Shown here piece by piece: positions 34,763 through 45,295 of a stretch of DNA of 64,000 nt; positions within the stretch are counted from its first letter, which is position 1, and the number at the start of each line of letters is the position of its first letter. Made by a program: the position numbers and the translations under genes. The DNA comes from Shimia sp965227725 (lineage in GTDB: Bacteria > Pseudomonadota > Alphaproteobacteria > Rhodobacterales > Rhodobacteraceae), in the NCBI RefSeq assembly GCF_965227725.1, contig NZ_CBDDGH010000005.1:930001-994000 (forward strand), read 5' to 3'. The notes beneath the pieces are model-generated. The model saw nothing but the letters and a program-made list of their open reading frames with translations. It had not been told where the DNA came from and ran no database searches.

Positions 34763-35338
34763 TTACTGTGCGGCCTGCAAAAGCCGCACGGTGTGGCCAT
34801 AGCCGCCTTTTTCAACATAAGCGGCTTCCAGCTCTGTTGAGGGCCGCGCCAGTGCTGCGTTGCGATACGGGAACCGGCCAAACTGGCGGATCACTTCGCG
34901 ATGGGCCTGCGCATGCAAAAGGTTGCTCTCGCAATCTTTCATACGGTCCACAAACATCCGCACACATTGCTCCTGATCACACAGGTTTTCCGAGTGCATC
35001 AGCGGCAGAAAGAAAAACTGCCGCGCCGGGCCGTCAATCCTCTGATCCCACTTCTTGTGCAGCGCTGATTTCGCCGCACAGAGCGCCTTCCGGTCCGTGG
35101 CAAAAGCGGTGCCACTGCCCCGGAACATATTGCGCGGGAACTGATCTGTGACGATCAGATAGGCCAAGGTGCCGCTGGCATAGGTCAGCCATTGACCCAA
35201 CCCGCCATCACGCGCCTTTTCCCATGTGCTCATGAACTTATTTCGGATGGTCTCATCCAACACATCAGAGACCTCATACCACCCCTTCGGACCAACTTCA
35301 TCAAGCCAGAACGAAAGAACTTCTTCGGGACGAACCAT
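34763..35338 (-). CDS. DUF924 family protein
   Basis: A 191-residue all-helical protein of the DUF924 family: EEVLSFWLDEVGPKGW near the N-terminus, the conserved LAYLIVTDQFPRNMFRG, and RQFFFLPLMHSEN...QFGRFPYRN. ATG at 35338 follows AGAAGGAG. The family is widespread in proteobacteria and of unknown molecular function. It ends 14 bases from the convergent coiled-coil gene. Confidence 0.9.
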   Translation of the reverse strand: MVRPEEVLSFWLDEVGPKGWYEVSDVLDETIRNKFMSTWEKARDGGLGQWLTYASGTLAYLIVTDQFPRNMFRGSGTAFATDRKALCAAKSALHKKWDQRIDGPARQFFFLPLMHSENLCDQEQCVRMFVDRMKDCESNLLHAQAHREVIRQFGRFPYRNAALARPSTELEAAYVEKGGYGHTVRLLQAAQ

Positions 35339-35488
35339 GCCCCCACTCCTTCTCAAATTGCTCCCCCCCAAGGAGCTTCGTAATAAAAATGTTACACAGA
35401 AACTTCGAGAGCTGAACAGTCACAAATTGCAACGGTGCGACACAGGGCGCGATTGGGGCAACACAGGTGCCCCAATGCCACGCTCGCC

Positions 35489-36754
35489 TTATCCGGCAGC
35501 CGCCTCCTGTTCTTCTTCCATAGCGGTCTCAATGGCCACTTCCTGCGCCACTTCAACAACCAATGGGGAGGCATGGGGCATCACTGCGGTGAAGCTGCCA
35601 GTGTCTTCCACAGCCGCCGCCGGACGGCGCGTTGTGCGATAAAGCGCATAGACTGCAAGGGCCGCGAGCAGGAACACGAGGTAGATAAAGAAGCCGCTCG
35701 GCCCCACCAGATCCATCGCCGTACCGGTGATCATCGGGCCGGCAATTGCGCCAACCCCATTCACAAACACCAAGCCCCCGGAGGCCGCAGCCATATCCTC
35801 ATAGTCAAGGAAGTCATTGGCGTGGGCAATCAGCATGGAATAGAGCGGGTTGGAGAACCCGCCAATGACCAGCGCCGCGATCAACAGCAGATAGTAGTTG
35901 TCACCCGCCACAAAACCGATTGCGCCCCCCGCTGCGCCAATCACAGAGGCAATCATGATCAGGCGGCGGCGGTCCATCCGGTCACTCAGCCAGCCCAGCG
36001 GATATTGGAAGATCGTCGCCCCCACATAGAAGGCCGCAATGAACACACTGAGCTCGGTCAGGGTCAGCCCGGCACGGGTGGCAAACACCGCCGACATGCC
36101 AAACTGTGCAGAGAACACCCCGCCCAGCAGGAACATGCCCACCACCCCAAGCGGGGAGTTGTGAAACAGCTCTTTCAGGCTCATGGGTTTGGTGGTGTCA
36201 AACGCAGGTGTCGGCGAAATCGACAGCAAAATCGGCGCAAAGGAAATCGAAACCAGCACCGAGGGGATCACAAACAGCAAAAAGCCTGTGGCATCCGGCA
36301 CGGTCATCAGCCCCTGCGCGGTCACAATCCCGATCATCTGCACGATCATGTAAAGCGACAACGCCTTGCCGCGCGTCTCATTGCTCGCGGCGTTGTTGAG
36401 CCAGCTCTCCGCGGTCACGTACACGCCGGAGAAACAGAACCCCATGATCACCCGCCCCAGAATCCAGGCAATCGGATGCTCCAGCGTCGGGAACAGAATC
36501 AAAACCGCCGAGATCATCGAGCCAAGCGCCGCAAAGACCCGCACATGCCCAACCCGCCGGATCATCTCCGGGGTCATCCGGCTGCCGCCGAGAAAGCCGA
36601 CAAAATAGGCCGACATCACCATCGACATCTCAAAGGTGGAGAACCCCGCACTCTCGCCGCGAATACCCAGCAGCGTGCCGTGCATGCCGTTGCCCACCAT
36701 CAAGAGCAACATCCCCAGAAGCAACGCCCAGGCGCCTTTAAAAAACTCAACCAT
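35489..36754 (-). CDS. MFS transporter
   Basis: A 421-residue MFS protein with about twelve helices and an acidic, Ala/Glu-rich C-terminal tail (EEEQEAAAG). Helix 2-3 and domain linkers are conserved in style (GFLGGSRMTPEMIRRVGHVR, GWLSDRMDRRRLIMIA, core WLSDRMDRRRL). It resembles YcaD-like carriers of unknown substrate. ATG at 36754. A three-unit 30-base repeat and a dispersed repeat lie just upstream, between it and queA. Confidence 0.85.
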   Translation of the reverse strand: MVEFFKGAWALLLGMLLLMVGNGMHGTLLGIRGESAGFSTFEMSMVMSAYFVGFLGGSRMTPEMIRRVGHVRVFAALGSMISAVLILFPTLEHPIAWILGRVIMGFCFSGVYVTAESWLNNAASNETRGKALSLYMIVQMIGIVTAQGLMTVPDATGFLLFVIPSVLVSISFAPILLSISPTPAFDTTKPMSLKELFHNSPLGVVGMFLLGGVFSAQFGMSAVFATRAGLTLTELSVFIAAFYVGATIFQYPLGWLSDRMDRRRLIMIASVIGAAGGAIGFVAGDNYYLLLIAALVIGGFSNPLYSMLIAHANDFLDYEDMAAASGGLVFVNGVGAIAGPMITGTAMDLVGPSGFFIYLVFLLAALAVYALYRTTRRPAAAVEDTGSFTAVMPHASPLVVEVAQEVAIETAMEEEQEAAAG

Positions 36755-36907
36755 TCTGAGACCTTCTCACCTTTGCATCCATTTGCAAATGCCGCGTGCA
36801 CCCTATCGCTGTCAATCACGACAAACAGATGTCGTTTTGCACGCAGCCTGAATTATTTATCAGCGCAGCACCACTATCGCCTGCGCCTGCCCTGCCACCA
36901 GAGCCGT

Positions 36908-36935
36908 TTTCTCATTCCCGAAATATCCCGGGGGC
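36908..36935. repeat. Dispersed 28-bp intergenic repeat, copy 2
   Basis: Same element as 28366-28393 (24 of 28 bases identical). Here its terminal GGGGG runs directly into a 30-base tandem repeat. Confidence 0.65.
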
Positions 36936-37020
36936 GTGGGGGCTGGCCCCCGCTCAAACCTGCGTATGGGGGCTGCCCCCCATTACAACCTGTGTGTGGG
37001 GGCTGGCCCCTACACCATCA
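36931..37020. repeat. Three-unit 30-bp tandem repeat with GGGGCTG(G)CCCC cores
   Basis: GGGCTG recurs at 36941, 36971 and 37001, an exact 30-base period. Each unit carries an inverted G/C core able to form a hairpin, joined by CAAACCTG or CAACCTG linkers. It lies downstream of queA (leftward gene ending at 37039) and upstream of an MFS gene; transcripts of queA would end here. Confidence 0.75.
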
Positions 37021-37038
37021 GCGCTGCGACGCCCCCCT

Positions 37039-38085
37039 TTAGGGGAGCAACAGCGACGCATCCCCGTAAGAGAAGAACCGATAGCCCTCTTTCACCGCAT
37101 GGTCATAGACATTGCGGATCCGGTCCTGGCCCAGCAGCGCACTGACCAGCATCATCAGGGTCGATTTGGGCAGGTGGAAATTGGTCATCAACGCATCCGC
37201 CACATGGAATTTAAACCCCGGATAGATGAAAATATCCGTATTACCTTCCCACCGCGCAATCTCTCCGCCCTCTGCGGCGCTTTCAATAAGACGCAGCGCA
37301 GTGGTGCCCACCGGGATCACCCGCCCGCCAGCGGCTTTGGTGGCGGCAATCTCCGCCGCCGCCGCCTCGGTCACACGGCCCCATTCGGCGTGCATCTTAT
37401 GTTCTTTGACGTTCTCGACCTTCACCGGCAGAAACGTCCCCGCCCCCACATGCAAGGTCACATGGGTAAAGCGCACACCGCGCGCCTTCAGCGCCACCAA
37501 AAGCGCCTCGTCAAAATGCAGCGAGGCCGTCGGCGCGGCCACCGCGCCGGAGTGTTTTGCCCAGACAGTCTGATAGTCTGTCTTGTCTTTGTCATCCGCT
37601 GCGCGTTTGGCGGCGATATAGGGGGGCAACGGCATATTGCCCGCCGCCTCCAAAGCGGCGTCAAAATCATCGCCCTGCAGATCAAACTGCACCACGCCCT
37701 GCCCGTCTTCCTTGGACAGCAGCCGCCCCTTCAGACCGGCAGCAAAGATGATCTCTTCGCCCTCGCGGATTTTCTTCAACGGCTTGATCAGCGCAGCCCA
37801 AGCGCCACCGGCGCGCGGCTCCAGAAGGGTCACCTCCATCCGCGCCTGGGTCTCGCCCTCAGGCCCGCTGCGCACACGATAGCCCGACAGGCGCGCCGGA
37901 ATAACCTTGGTGTCGTTTAACACCAGCCGGTCACCGGGCTGCAGCCACTCCAGCAGGTCGGTCACCACCCCGTCGATGATCTCATCACCCTTGGCCACCA
38001 GAAGCCGCGCAGAGCTGCGCGGTTCCGCAGGGCGTGTGGCAATCAAAGCCTCCGGGAGGTCGAAGTCAAAATCAGAAAGCTGCAT
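37039..38085 (-). CDS. queA: S-adenosylmethionine:tRNA ribosyltransferase-isomerase
   Basis: A 348-residue QueA, transferring and isomerising the ribose of SAM onto preQ1-modified tRNA to give epoxyqueuosine. N-terminal SDFDFDLPEALIATRP and RLLV, then LNDTKVIPARL, QTVWAKHSGAVAAPTASLHF, VTLHVGAGTFLPVKVEN and the C-terminal DALMTNFHLPKSTLMMLVSA, core TNFHLPKSTL, are all standard. ATG at 38085. It lies 44 bases downstream of a giant AsmA-like gene in the same direction, so the two may be cotranscribed. Confidence 0.97.
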   Translation of the reverse strand: MQLSDFDFDLPEALIATRPAEPRSSARLLVAKGDEIIDGVVTDLLEWLQPGDRLVLNDTKVIPARLSGYRVRSGPEGETQARMEVTLLEPRAGGAWAALIKPLKKIREGEEIIFAAGLKGRLLSKEDGQGVVQFDLQGDDFDAALEAAGNMPLPPYIAAKRAADDKDKTDYQTVWAKHSGAVAAPTASLHFDEALLVALKARGVRFTHVTLHVGAGTFLPVKVENVKEHKMHAEWGRVTEAAAAEIAATKAAGGRVIPVGTTALRLIESAAEGGEIARWEGNTDIFIYPGFKFHVADALMTNFHLPKSTLMMLVSALLGQDRIRNVYDHAVKEGYRFFSYGDASLLLP

Positions 38086-38129
38086 CAGAGTTTGCGCCGT
38101 ATGCTGTGTCAGTTGGAGGGGCTGGCGAG

Positions 38130-41100
38130 TCAGTTGCTCAGGTCCGGTGGCGGACGGCGGAAAATCTCTCTAAAGAAGCCCGGCGTCAAGGCCGAGAGTG
38201 GATTGACCGAAATGGATGTATCGGAGGCCGGACCGCGCATCCGGTAGTTGAACCCGATCAACCCCTCTCCGCGCCGCGCAAAGGGCCGCCCCACCACATT
38301 CACCGCGTAAATCGGCGAAATTGTGCCCTGCATATCAAACCATTGCTGCGCAAAACTGTAGGTGCCATTGGCCGAGAGACCGATAGACGGACCAACCGCA
38401 CTGCTTTCCCCCACAATCAGCTGCGCAGGAGTGATGCGGAATTTGGCAAACACATCTGAGAAAAACAGCCCCGGCCCATTAAGCTGATCAATCAGCCCCA
38501 CCACGCTGATCGCATTCAGCAACGCCGCAATCGCCGGCACCTGCTGCACCCGCACCGATTTGATGCTCAGCTGGCCATCATATTCGCCCTTGGCGCCGCG
38601 CGGGATCAGATCCAGCGTCATGTCGCCGTTCTTGGCGGCTTTGATCACCCCCATCGAGGCTGCAATCTGCCCGCCCTGACTGGATTTTACCTGCACCTGC
38701 GTGCCGTTGGCATGGGGCGCCAGCAGCCCGCTCACCGCAGGTCCGCCGTTGAAATTGCCGGAAAACCGCCCGGACAACCCGCCCTGCGTGCTCAGCTCAG
38801 CTGACATCGGCGCAAGCCGGATGCCATCGGTCACCACCACCTCATCAAGTTGCGCAGTGATCGGCCCGCTGGCATTGGCAGCCCCTGCCGCACCACCTGC
38901 ACCGCTGCCGCCGGTGTCGGGCATATTGCGCATGTCCAGACGTCCGCTGGTCAGCTCAAGCGCAGGGGGCGCCGTGCCGCGTCCGCGCAGCCGCCCCGAG
39001 CCGCTCAGCCAGCGTCCAACGGTCAGCTTGTCCAAGGTGGCCACCCCCAGCCCGCCGCTTGGGGCAATGGTAATATCGCCTTCTGCCGCCAGCCCCGGCG
39101 CTTCAAACCGCACGCTGTCGATGGTGGGCGGCTCCTTCACTGTCATCTCGATGGCCAGGCTGCCGGGTGTCTTTGCCGCTTTGCGCCAGCCAATGGGTGG
39201 CACTGACATGCGCACGCCCACCAGATCTGAGGTCAACGTCAGCTTGGGCGGCACATCACGGACGATCTCCATGTCATAATTCAGCGTGCCAACCTCAGAG
39301 ACGGTGCCCTTGGGCAACCCAACCTCAAATGCCTCCAGAGCCGCTTCGCTCAGCTCCGCCGTCCCCGTCAGCCAACTGCGCCCTTCGTTCTCCTTGCCGC
39401 CAAACATATGCCAATGCGCGGTGACAGGGATCTGCGCCAGAGTGCCCTTTCCCTGCACATCCACCCGCTCCGGCGTCGCATGCACCGTGAAATTGCCCTT
39501 CATCTCCTTGTCGGGAATGAAATGCGTGCTGGTCACATCCAGCAGATCGCCGGAAATGTCGTAATGCACTTCCTCAGCCGGCAGCTTATCCTTCAAGAGC
39601 ATCTCTACATGCCCGGCCAGCACCGCGCGCCCGGGGGCAAAATCCACCGGCAGCTTGGCCTTGGTGAAGAGCTTCAGCGGCTCGCGATCCAGAAGCGACA
39701 GCACCGCGGTGATTGGGCCTTCCGCCTTCACATCCGCCCGCCCCGGAGAGGGTTTCAGCCGCATATCGAGCACGGTGAAGCTTGATCCGGTCACATCAAT
39801 CCGGCCTCCCTGATCCGCTTCCACATAGCCCTCTTCCACGGCGACCTGAAACTTGTTGTCTTTGACAATGCCAAAGCCCACGCCACCCTCAATCGGCGGC
39901 ATGGTTTTCACCGCCCGCACCACCGCGTCCTCAAACTGGAAGCCGACGTAAAGATCAGGTGGCTCCGCCCCGCGAGACCGCACCGCCAGATCCACATTCT
40001 TGATCCGCGCCTGCCGGATGTTCTCCGCCACCCATTTGCGCGGCTTTGGCTCCAGACTTTTGGGCCAGACCGAGAGCACATTGGTGGCCTGCACCTCATC
40101 CATCTTGCCATTCAGCGCATAATCCCAATGCGGCCCATCCACGCCCAAACGCCCATCCAGCACCACCTGATTTCCCGACTGACGCACCACCAGCTGCCCC
40201 AGATCCAGCTCAAACGGATCCAGCTTCAGACGGAAATCCGCAAAACTGCGCTCCAGCGCGATCGGGTCATCGTCCAGATTGCGCGGATTGGCGCGGAACT
40301 CGTTCAGCGTCAGCTGCACCAGAAACTCATCCGGCACGCTGCCTTCCGGGCCGCGCAAAAACGCCTCCCCAAAGGCAGACACCCGCACCAGATCGCTGGC
40401 CAGCGACAGCTCATCAAAGCGGATTGCGCTGCGCGCAGGCTCATAGGTCAGATAGCTGCGCATGCTCTCAAAGGGCACCGGCCGCACCTCGCCACCGGGC
40501 TGCAGAACCCCTTCGTCGAGCTGCAGCGTGGCGTTGACGTCGCCAAGGTGGCCCTGCTCATCAAGGCTCGCCCTCAGCGCGCCCGAAATCGGTGCCCGCA
40601 AGATCTGCAACCAGCGCAGCGCCGCCGCCTGAGAGGCAAAATCCTCGCTTGGAATGTCCTGAAAGTTCAGCCCAAAATCCGTGGCCAGAGTGCCATAGCG
40701 CGTGGTCAGCGAGGCCTCGATTGTGCTGGCATAGCTGCGCCCGCCCAGCACCGTCATTTGCGATGACAGCTCCACCGTATCGCCTTCACGCCGCAGGGTG
40801 ACATGCCCGCCATCCACGGTCCACGCCTTGCGCGCGCGCAGATCCTCTAGCCGCAGCGTGACATCCTCGATCACAAAGGCATCCAGATGCGCCAGCGTCG
40901 GCAATTCCAGAAACTCTTCGATCTGCTCGCCAAAGGTGAACACATCCGTATCGGTCTGCAACGCGCCCTGCCCGGCAACCTGCCCCAACACAATCCGCAG
41001 GCGGCCATCCATCTGCCGCACACCGGTGAGCGTCACGCCCGACACACGCACATCGCGGAACGAGACCTGCCGATCCATCAGCGGCGCAAAGGCAAGGCGC

Positions 41101-41618
41101 ACATTGATCCGCTCCACATTCACCGCGCCGCCGCCGGTCTCCGGCAGAACCTGCACCCCGCGCATCAGAATACTCGGATCCCAGTCCTGCTCAAATTCCA
41201 GCGCCACATCCTCGATCCGCACATCAATCGAGGCCAGTTGGCGGCTCAGCTCGGTCTCAATCTTGCTGCGCAGCCATTCCGGCGCAATGATCGGCCCGCT
41301 GCTTAGAAGGACCACCCCTGCCGCCGCAATCAACAGCGCAGGCACCGCAAGACTCAAAAGCGCGAGTATGCCAAACCGGCGCACACGGCCCTTTGGCTCA
41401 CCCTCATCCTCGCCCTCTTCCTCATCGGATTCCGTCGACGCGGCTGAGGTCTCCGGTTCACTCAGCGTGCCCTCTTCCGGCACAGCATCAGACGCAGCAT
41501 CAGACACAGCCTCTTCCGGCGCATCCGCATCCTGTCCGCGCGCCGCATCCTCCGATGTCTCCGCCTCCAGTGCGGTCCCATCGTGGTGCGCGGCGTCTGC
41601 GTCCTCATCGGCCTGCAC
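38130..41618 (-). CDS. Giant AsmA-like / DUF3971 (YhdP-type) envelope protein
   Basis: A 1162-residue protein. An acidic, disordered N-terminus (about residues 1-75, rich in Asp/Glu/Ala) precedes one membrane helix (about 82-106). A very long beta-rich periplasmic part of the AsmA/YhdP (DUF3971) type follows, with a C-terminal AsmA-like block (VPAIAALLNAISVVGLIDQL, DTSISVNPLSAL). Such proteins form bridge-like structures moving phospholipids between inner and outer membranes. The GTG at 41618 has GGAAGGGG upstream. The open frame extends further to an in-frame CTG after AGAGG, so the true start could be slightly earlier. No ATG is available in frame upstream. Ends 44 bases before queA. Confidence 0.88.
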   Translation of the reverse strand: MQADEDADAAHHDGTALEAETSEDAARGQDADAPEEAVSDAASDAVPEEGTLSEPETSAASTESDEEEGEDEGEPKGRVRRFGILALLSLAVPALLIAAAGVVLLSSGPIIAPEWLRSKIETELSRQLASIDVRIEDVALEFEQDWDPSILMRGVQVLPETGGGAVNVERINVRLAFAPLMDRQVSFRDVRVSGVTLTGVRQMDGRLRIVLGQVAGQGALQTDTDVFTFGEQIEEFLELPTLAHLDAFVIEDVTLRLEDLRARKAWTVDGGHVTLRREGDTVELSSQMTVLGGRSYASTIEASLTTRYGTLATDFGLNFQDIPSEDFASQAAALRWLQILRAPISGALRASLDEQGHLGDVNATLQLDEGVLQPGGEVRPVPFESMRSYLTYEPARSAIRFDELSLASDLVRVSAFGEAFLRGPEGSVPDEFLVQLTLNEFRANPRNLDDDPIALERSFADFRLKLDPFELDLGQLVVRQSGNQVVLDGRLGVDGPHWDYALNGKMDEVQATNVLSVWPKSLEPKPRKWVAENIRQARIKNVDLAVRSRGAEPPDLYVGFQFEDAVVRAVKTMPPIEGGVGFGIVKDNKFQVAVEEGYVEADQGGRIDVTGSSFTVLDMRLKPSPGRADVKAEGPITAVLSLLDREPLKLFTKAKLPVDFAPGRAVLAGHVEMLLKDKLPAEEVHYDISGDLLDVTSTHFIPDKEMKGNFTVHATPERVDVQGKGTLAQIPVTAHWHMFGGKENEGRSWLTGTAELSEAALEAFEVGLPKGTVSEVGTLNYDMEIVRDVPPKLTLTSDLVGVRMSVPPIGWRKAAKTPGSLAIEMTVKEPPTIDSVRFEAPGLAAEGDITIAPSGGLGVATLDKLTVGRWLSGSGRLRGRGTAPPALELTSGRLDMRNMPDTGGSGAGGAAGAANASGPITAQLDEVVVTDGIRLAPMSAELSTQGGLSGRFSGNFNGGPAVSGLLAPHANGTQVQVKSSQGGQIAASMGVIKAAKNGDMTLDLIPRGAKGEYDGQLSIKSVRVQQVPAIAALLNAISVVGLIDQLNGPGLFFSDVFAKFRITPAQLIVGESSAVGPSIGLSANGTYSFAQQWFDMQGTISPIYAVNVVGRPFARRGEGLIGFNYRMRGPASDTSISVNPLSALTPGFFREIFRRPPPDLSN

Positions 41619-41785
41619 AGGCGCGTCCCCTTCCGGGGAAGTATCCAGACTGATCTTTGTCAGGGTTGATGCCTCTGTGTGTTCTGATATTCGGAAGCCT
41701 GTATCAACAAACTATAACGCCTGGCGCTGTTTGACCCAACCCCGGCAGACATGCCCCCTGGTGGCCCATAACAAGGAGTGTGACC

Positions 41786-42247
41786 ATGATTGATGTCAAT
41801 GAGATGGCCCCCGATTTCACCTTGCCGTCCACAGGCGGTGCAGAGGTCACTCTCTCTGCCTTGCGCCCTGCGCCGGTTGTGCTGTTTTTCTACCCCCGTG
41901 ACAACACCTCTGGCTGCACCAAGGAAGCCGTCGCTTTCTCCGGCCTGCTGGCAGAATTTGAAGCCGCAGGGGTCAAGGTATTTGGCATCTCCAAGGACAG
42001 CATGGCAAGTCACGATAAGTTTGTTGCCAAACAAGAGCTTACCGTGCCTCTTTTGAGCGATGAAAACGGCTCTGTTTGCGAGGATTTTGGCGTCTGGGCC
42101 GAGAAAAAGATGTACGGCAAAACCTTCATGGGCATTGTCCGTAGCACCGTTCTGATTGACAGCACCGGCAAGATCTCGCGCACATGGCCCAAGGTCAAAG
42201 TGCCCGGCCACGCCGAAGAGGTGCTCGAGGCGGTGAAGGCGCTCTGA
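41786..42247 (+). CDS. bcp: Bcp/PrxQ-type peroxiredoxin
   Basis: A 153-residue thiol peroxidase that reduces hydrogen peroxide and organic hydroperoxides. The peroxidatic cysteine is Cys44 in NTSGCTKEA. The resolving Cys usual five residues later in many PrxQ proteins is replaced by Val49, and another Cys is at 98, so it may work as a 1-Cys or atypical 2-Cys enzyme. ATG at 41786 has AAGGAG at 41773-41778; an in-frame GTG at 41780 lies too close to that site. The stop overlaps the next gene's ATG by one base. Confidence 0.92.
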   Translation: MIDVNEMAPDFTLPSTGGAEVTLSALRPAPVVLFFYPRDNTSGCTKEAVAFSGLLAEFEAAGVKVFGISKDSMASHDKFVAKQELTVPLLSDENGSVCEDFGVWAEKKMYGKTFMGIVRSTVLIDSTGKISRTWPKVKVPGHAEEVLEAVKAL

Positions 42248-43077
42248 TGGTGCAATCTCTTGCAGACATGGCGGTGGAGGTGCTCACCACCGCCGATGGC
42301 CGCGCCAAAACGGCCCTTTCCAAACAACATGCCGCCACTTGGTTTGCCGCCCGTGAGGCCGGTGCGCCTTTGCCCATTGGCAAGGCCACGCCGCCGATGC
42401 AGCCGGCCCGCCCGGCAGAGCCCGCGCTTCTCGATCCGCGTGACGTGCCCCGTCGCCGCCCCGGCAGCCCGCAGGGGCGCATCGCCATGCTGCATGCCGT
42501 CGCCCATATCGAGCTCAATGCGGTGGACCTGCATTGGGACATCATCGCGCGCTTCACCGACACCGAAATGCCGCTTGGGTTTTATGACGACTGGGTGAAA
42601 TCCGCCGCCGAAGAATCCAATCATTTCAATCTGGTGTGCGACAGCCTTGAAGCTAAAGACAGCTTTTATGGGGCGCTCCCTGCTCACGCCGGCATGTGGC
42701 GCGCCGCCGAGGACACGGCCGATGATCTTCTGGGTCGCCTCGCTGTTGTGCCCATGGTGCTTGAGGCGCGCGGGCTGGATGTGACGCCGGGCATGATCAA
42801 GATCTTTGAGAACGCCAAAGACGAGCAAACGCTGGAAGCCCTGCGCATCATCTATGCCGAAGAGGTCGGCCATGTGGCCTATGGCTCCAAATGGTTCAAC
42901 TTCCTCTGCGGCCGCCACGCGCTTGACCCCAAAGAGCAATTTCACGCCCTCGTGCAGCGCTATTTCCACGGCGCGCTCAAGCCGCCGTTTAACGAGGAAA
43001 AACGTGCCGACGCCGGTCTGCCACCGGATTTCTACTGGCCTCTCGCCGACGAAGAACCACCGGCCTACGCGCGCTAG
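42247..43077 (+). CDS. DUF455 ferritin-like protein
   Basis: A 276-residue member of the DUF455 family, a ferritin-like helical bundle. Probable metal ligands occur in HAVAHIELNAVDL, SAAEESNHFNL and YAEEVGHVAYG, the Glu and Glu-x2-His pattern of di-iron carboxylate proteins. ATG at 42247 overlaps the peroxiredoxin stop (TGATG), indicating translational coupling. A role in redox or metal handling is inferred from the fold and partner; the reaction is not known to me. Confidence 0.9.
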   Translation: MVQSLADMAVEVLTTADGRAKTALSKQHAATWFAAREAGAPLPIGKATPPMQPARPAEPALLDPRDVPRRRPGSPQGRIAMLHAVAHIELNAVDLHWDIIARFTDTEMPLGFYDDWVKSAAEESNHFNLVCDSLEAKDSFYGALPAHAGMWRAAEDTADDLLGRLAVVPMVLEARGLDVTPGMIKIFENAKDEQTLEALRIIYAEEVGHVAYGSKWFNFLCGRHALDPKEQFHALVQRYFHGALKPPFNEEKRADAGLPPDFYWPLADEEPPAYAR

Positions 43078-43326
43078 CACATCTGCTAACCTCTTCGAAA
43101 ACATGGTTAATGGCGCGACGCTTGGACGCGCCATCGCCGATCTCGGCGACAATTCGCCGATCAATACGCGCATATGCGCCGTGCCCTGTACCAGAAGGTC
43201 AAAATCCTTGCCGCGCCCCCATCGCGCCGTTAAGACTTTGCCGCAAGATATCGGTTAACAGATGTCAGAACATGAATGTCTCGGGGGTGAGGCGTTCGGG
43301 GATGGGACAATACGAAGGGTACTAAC

Positions 43327-44629
<1,303 letters not shown>

Positions 44630-44640
<11 letters not shown>

Positions 44641-45145
44641 AAGCAAAATCAACGACCCCGCACCGAAATCTGACACTCCGGCCTCCCCCGCTGCCGAATC
44701 CGCTATTCCTGCGGCCCCTGCCAAAGCGAGCGATTTCAAATCCGCGCCAAAGGCAAAGCCGCCAGCCTCCGTGCTGTCCTCTGATTTGCACATCTCCGGC
44801 AATCTGAAAACCACCGGTGACATTCAGGTCGAAGGCACCGTTGAAGGCGATATCCGCGCCCACCTGCTGACCGTTGGCGAAACCGCCACCATCAAAGGCG
44901 AAGTGATTGCCGATGACGTGGTCATCAACGGCCGCATCGTGGGCCGCGTGCGCGGCCTGAAAGTCCGCCTCACCTCCACCGCCCGTGTGGAAGGCGACAT
45001 CATCCACAAGACCATCGCCATCGAAAGCGGCGCGCATTTCGAAGGCTCCGTGCAGCGTCAGGAAGACCCGCTGACCGGCGGCAAAGCCGCTCCGGTCGCC
45101 GCCGCAGCCCCTGCTGCCGCACCGGTTGCCAAAGGCGCCAAGTAA
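44630..45145 (+). CDS. Bactofilin
   Basis: A 171-residue bactofilin, a polymer-forming beta-helix cytoskeletal protein. The conserved core spans about residues 50-140 (SDLHISGNLKTTGDIQVEGTVEGDI, core GDIQVEGTVEGDI, and GRIVGRVRGLKVRLTSTARVEGDI in part). Disordered Ala/Pro/Lys-rich tails lie on both sides, as usual for the family. The ATG at 44630 lies inside the end of the M23 peptidase gene, so the two are coupled. In other bacteria bactofilins recruit such peptidases to chosen sites to set curvature, stalks or buds. Confidence 0.95.
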
Positions 45146-45169
45146 AGATCTTCCCATTGGGAAACATGC

Positions 45170-45206
45170 ACCGCCGTCGCCTCCGGGCCGCGGCGGTTTT
45201 TCTTTT
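45170..45206 (+). terminator. Intrinsic terminator after bactofilin gene
   Basis: ACCGCCG and CGGCGGT arms surround a GC-rich loop and are followed by TTTTTCTTTTT. Confidence 0.8.
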
Positions 45207-45295
45207 TGCAATTCAGATAAGTCCACAAAGCAGTTTCATCGCCACAGGAAGGTTGGCTTGAACTAGGCCCCCATCAAAATACAGAGGTTATAGAC

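Noticed and set aside
34251..37020. CRISPR-like arrays (10-base and 30-base tandem repeats)
   Set aside because: The repeats are contiguous, without unique spacers, and no cas genes are in the window.
43135..43148. CGCCGA-TC-TCGGCG inverted repeat after the DUF455 gene as a terminator
   Set aside because: The stem is only six bases with a two-base loop and no T-run follows, so I do not call it a terminator.
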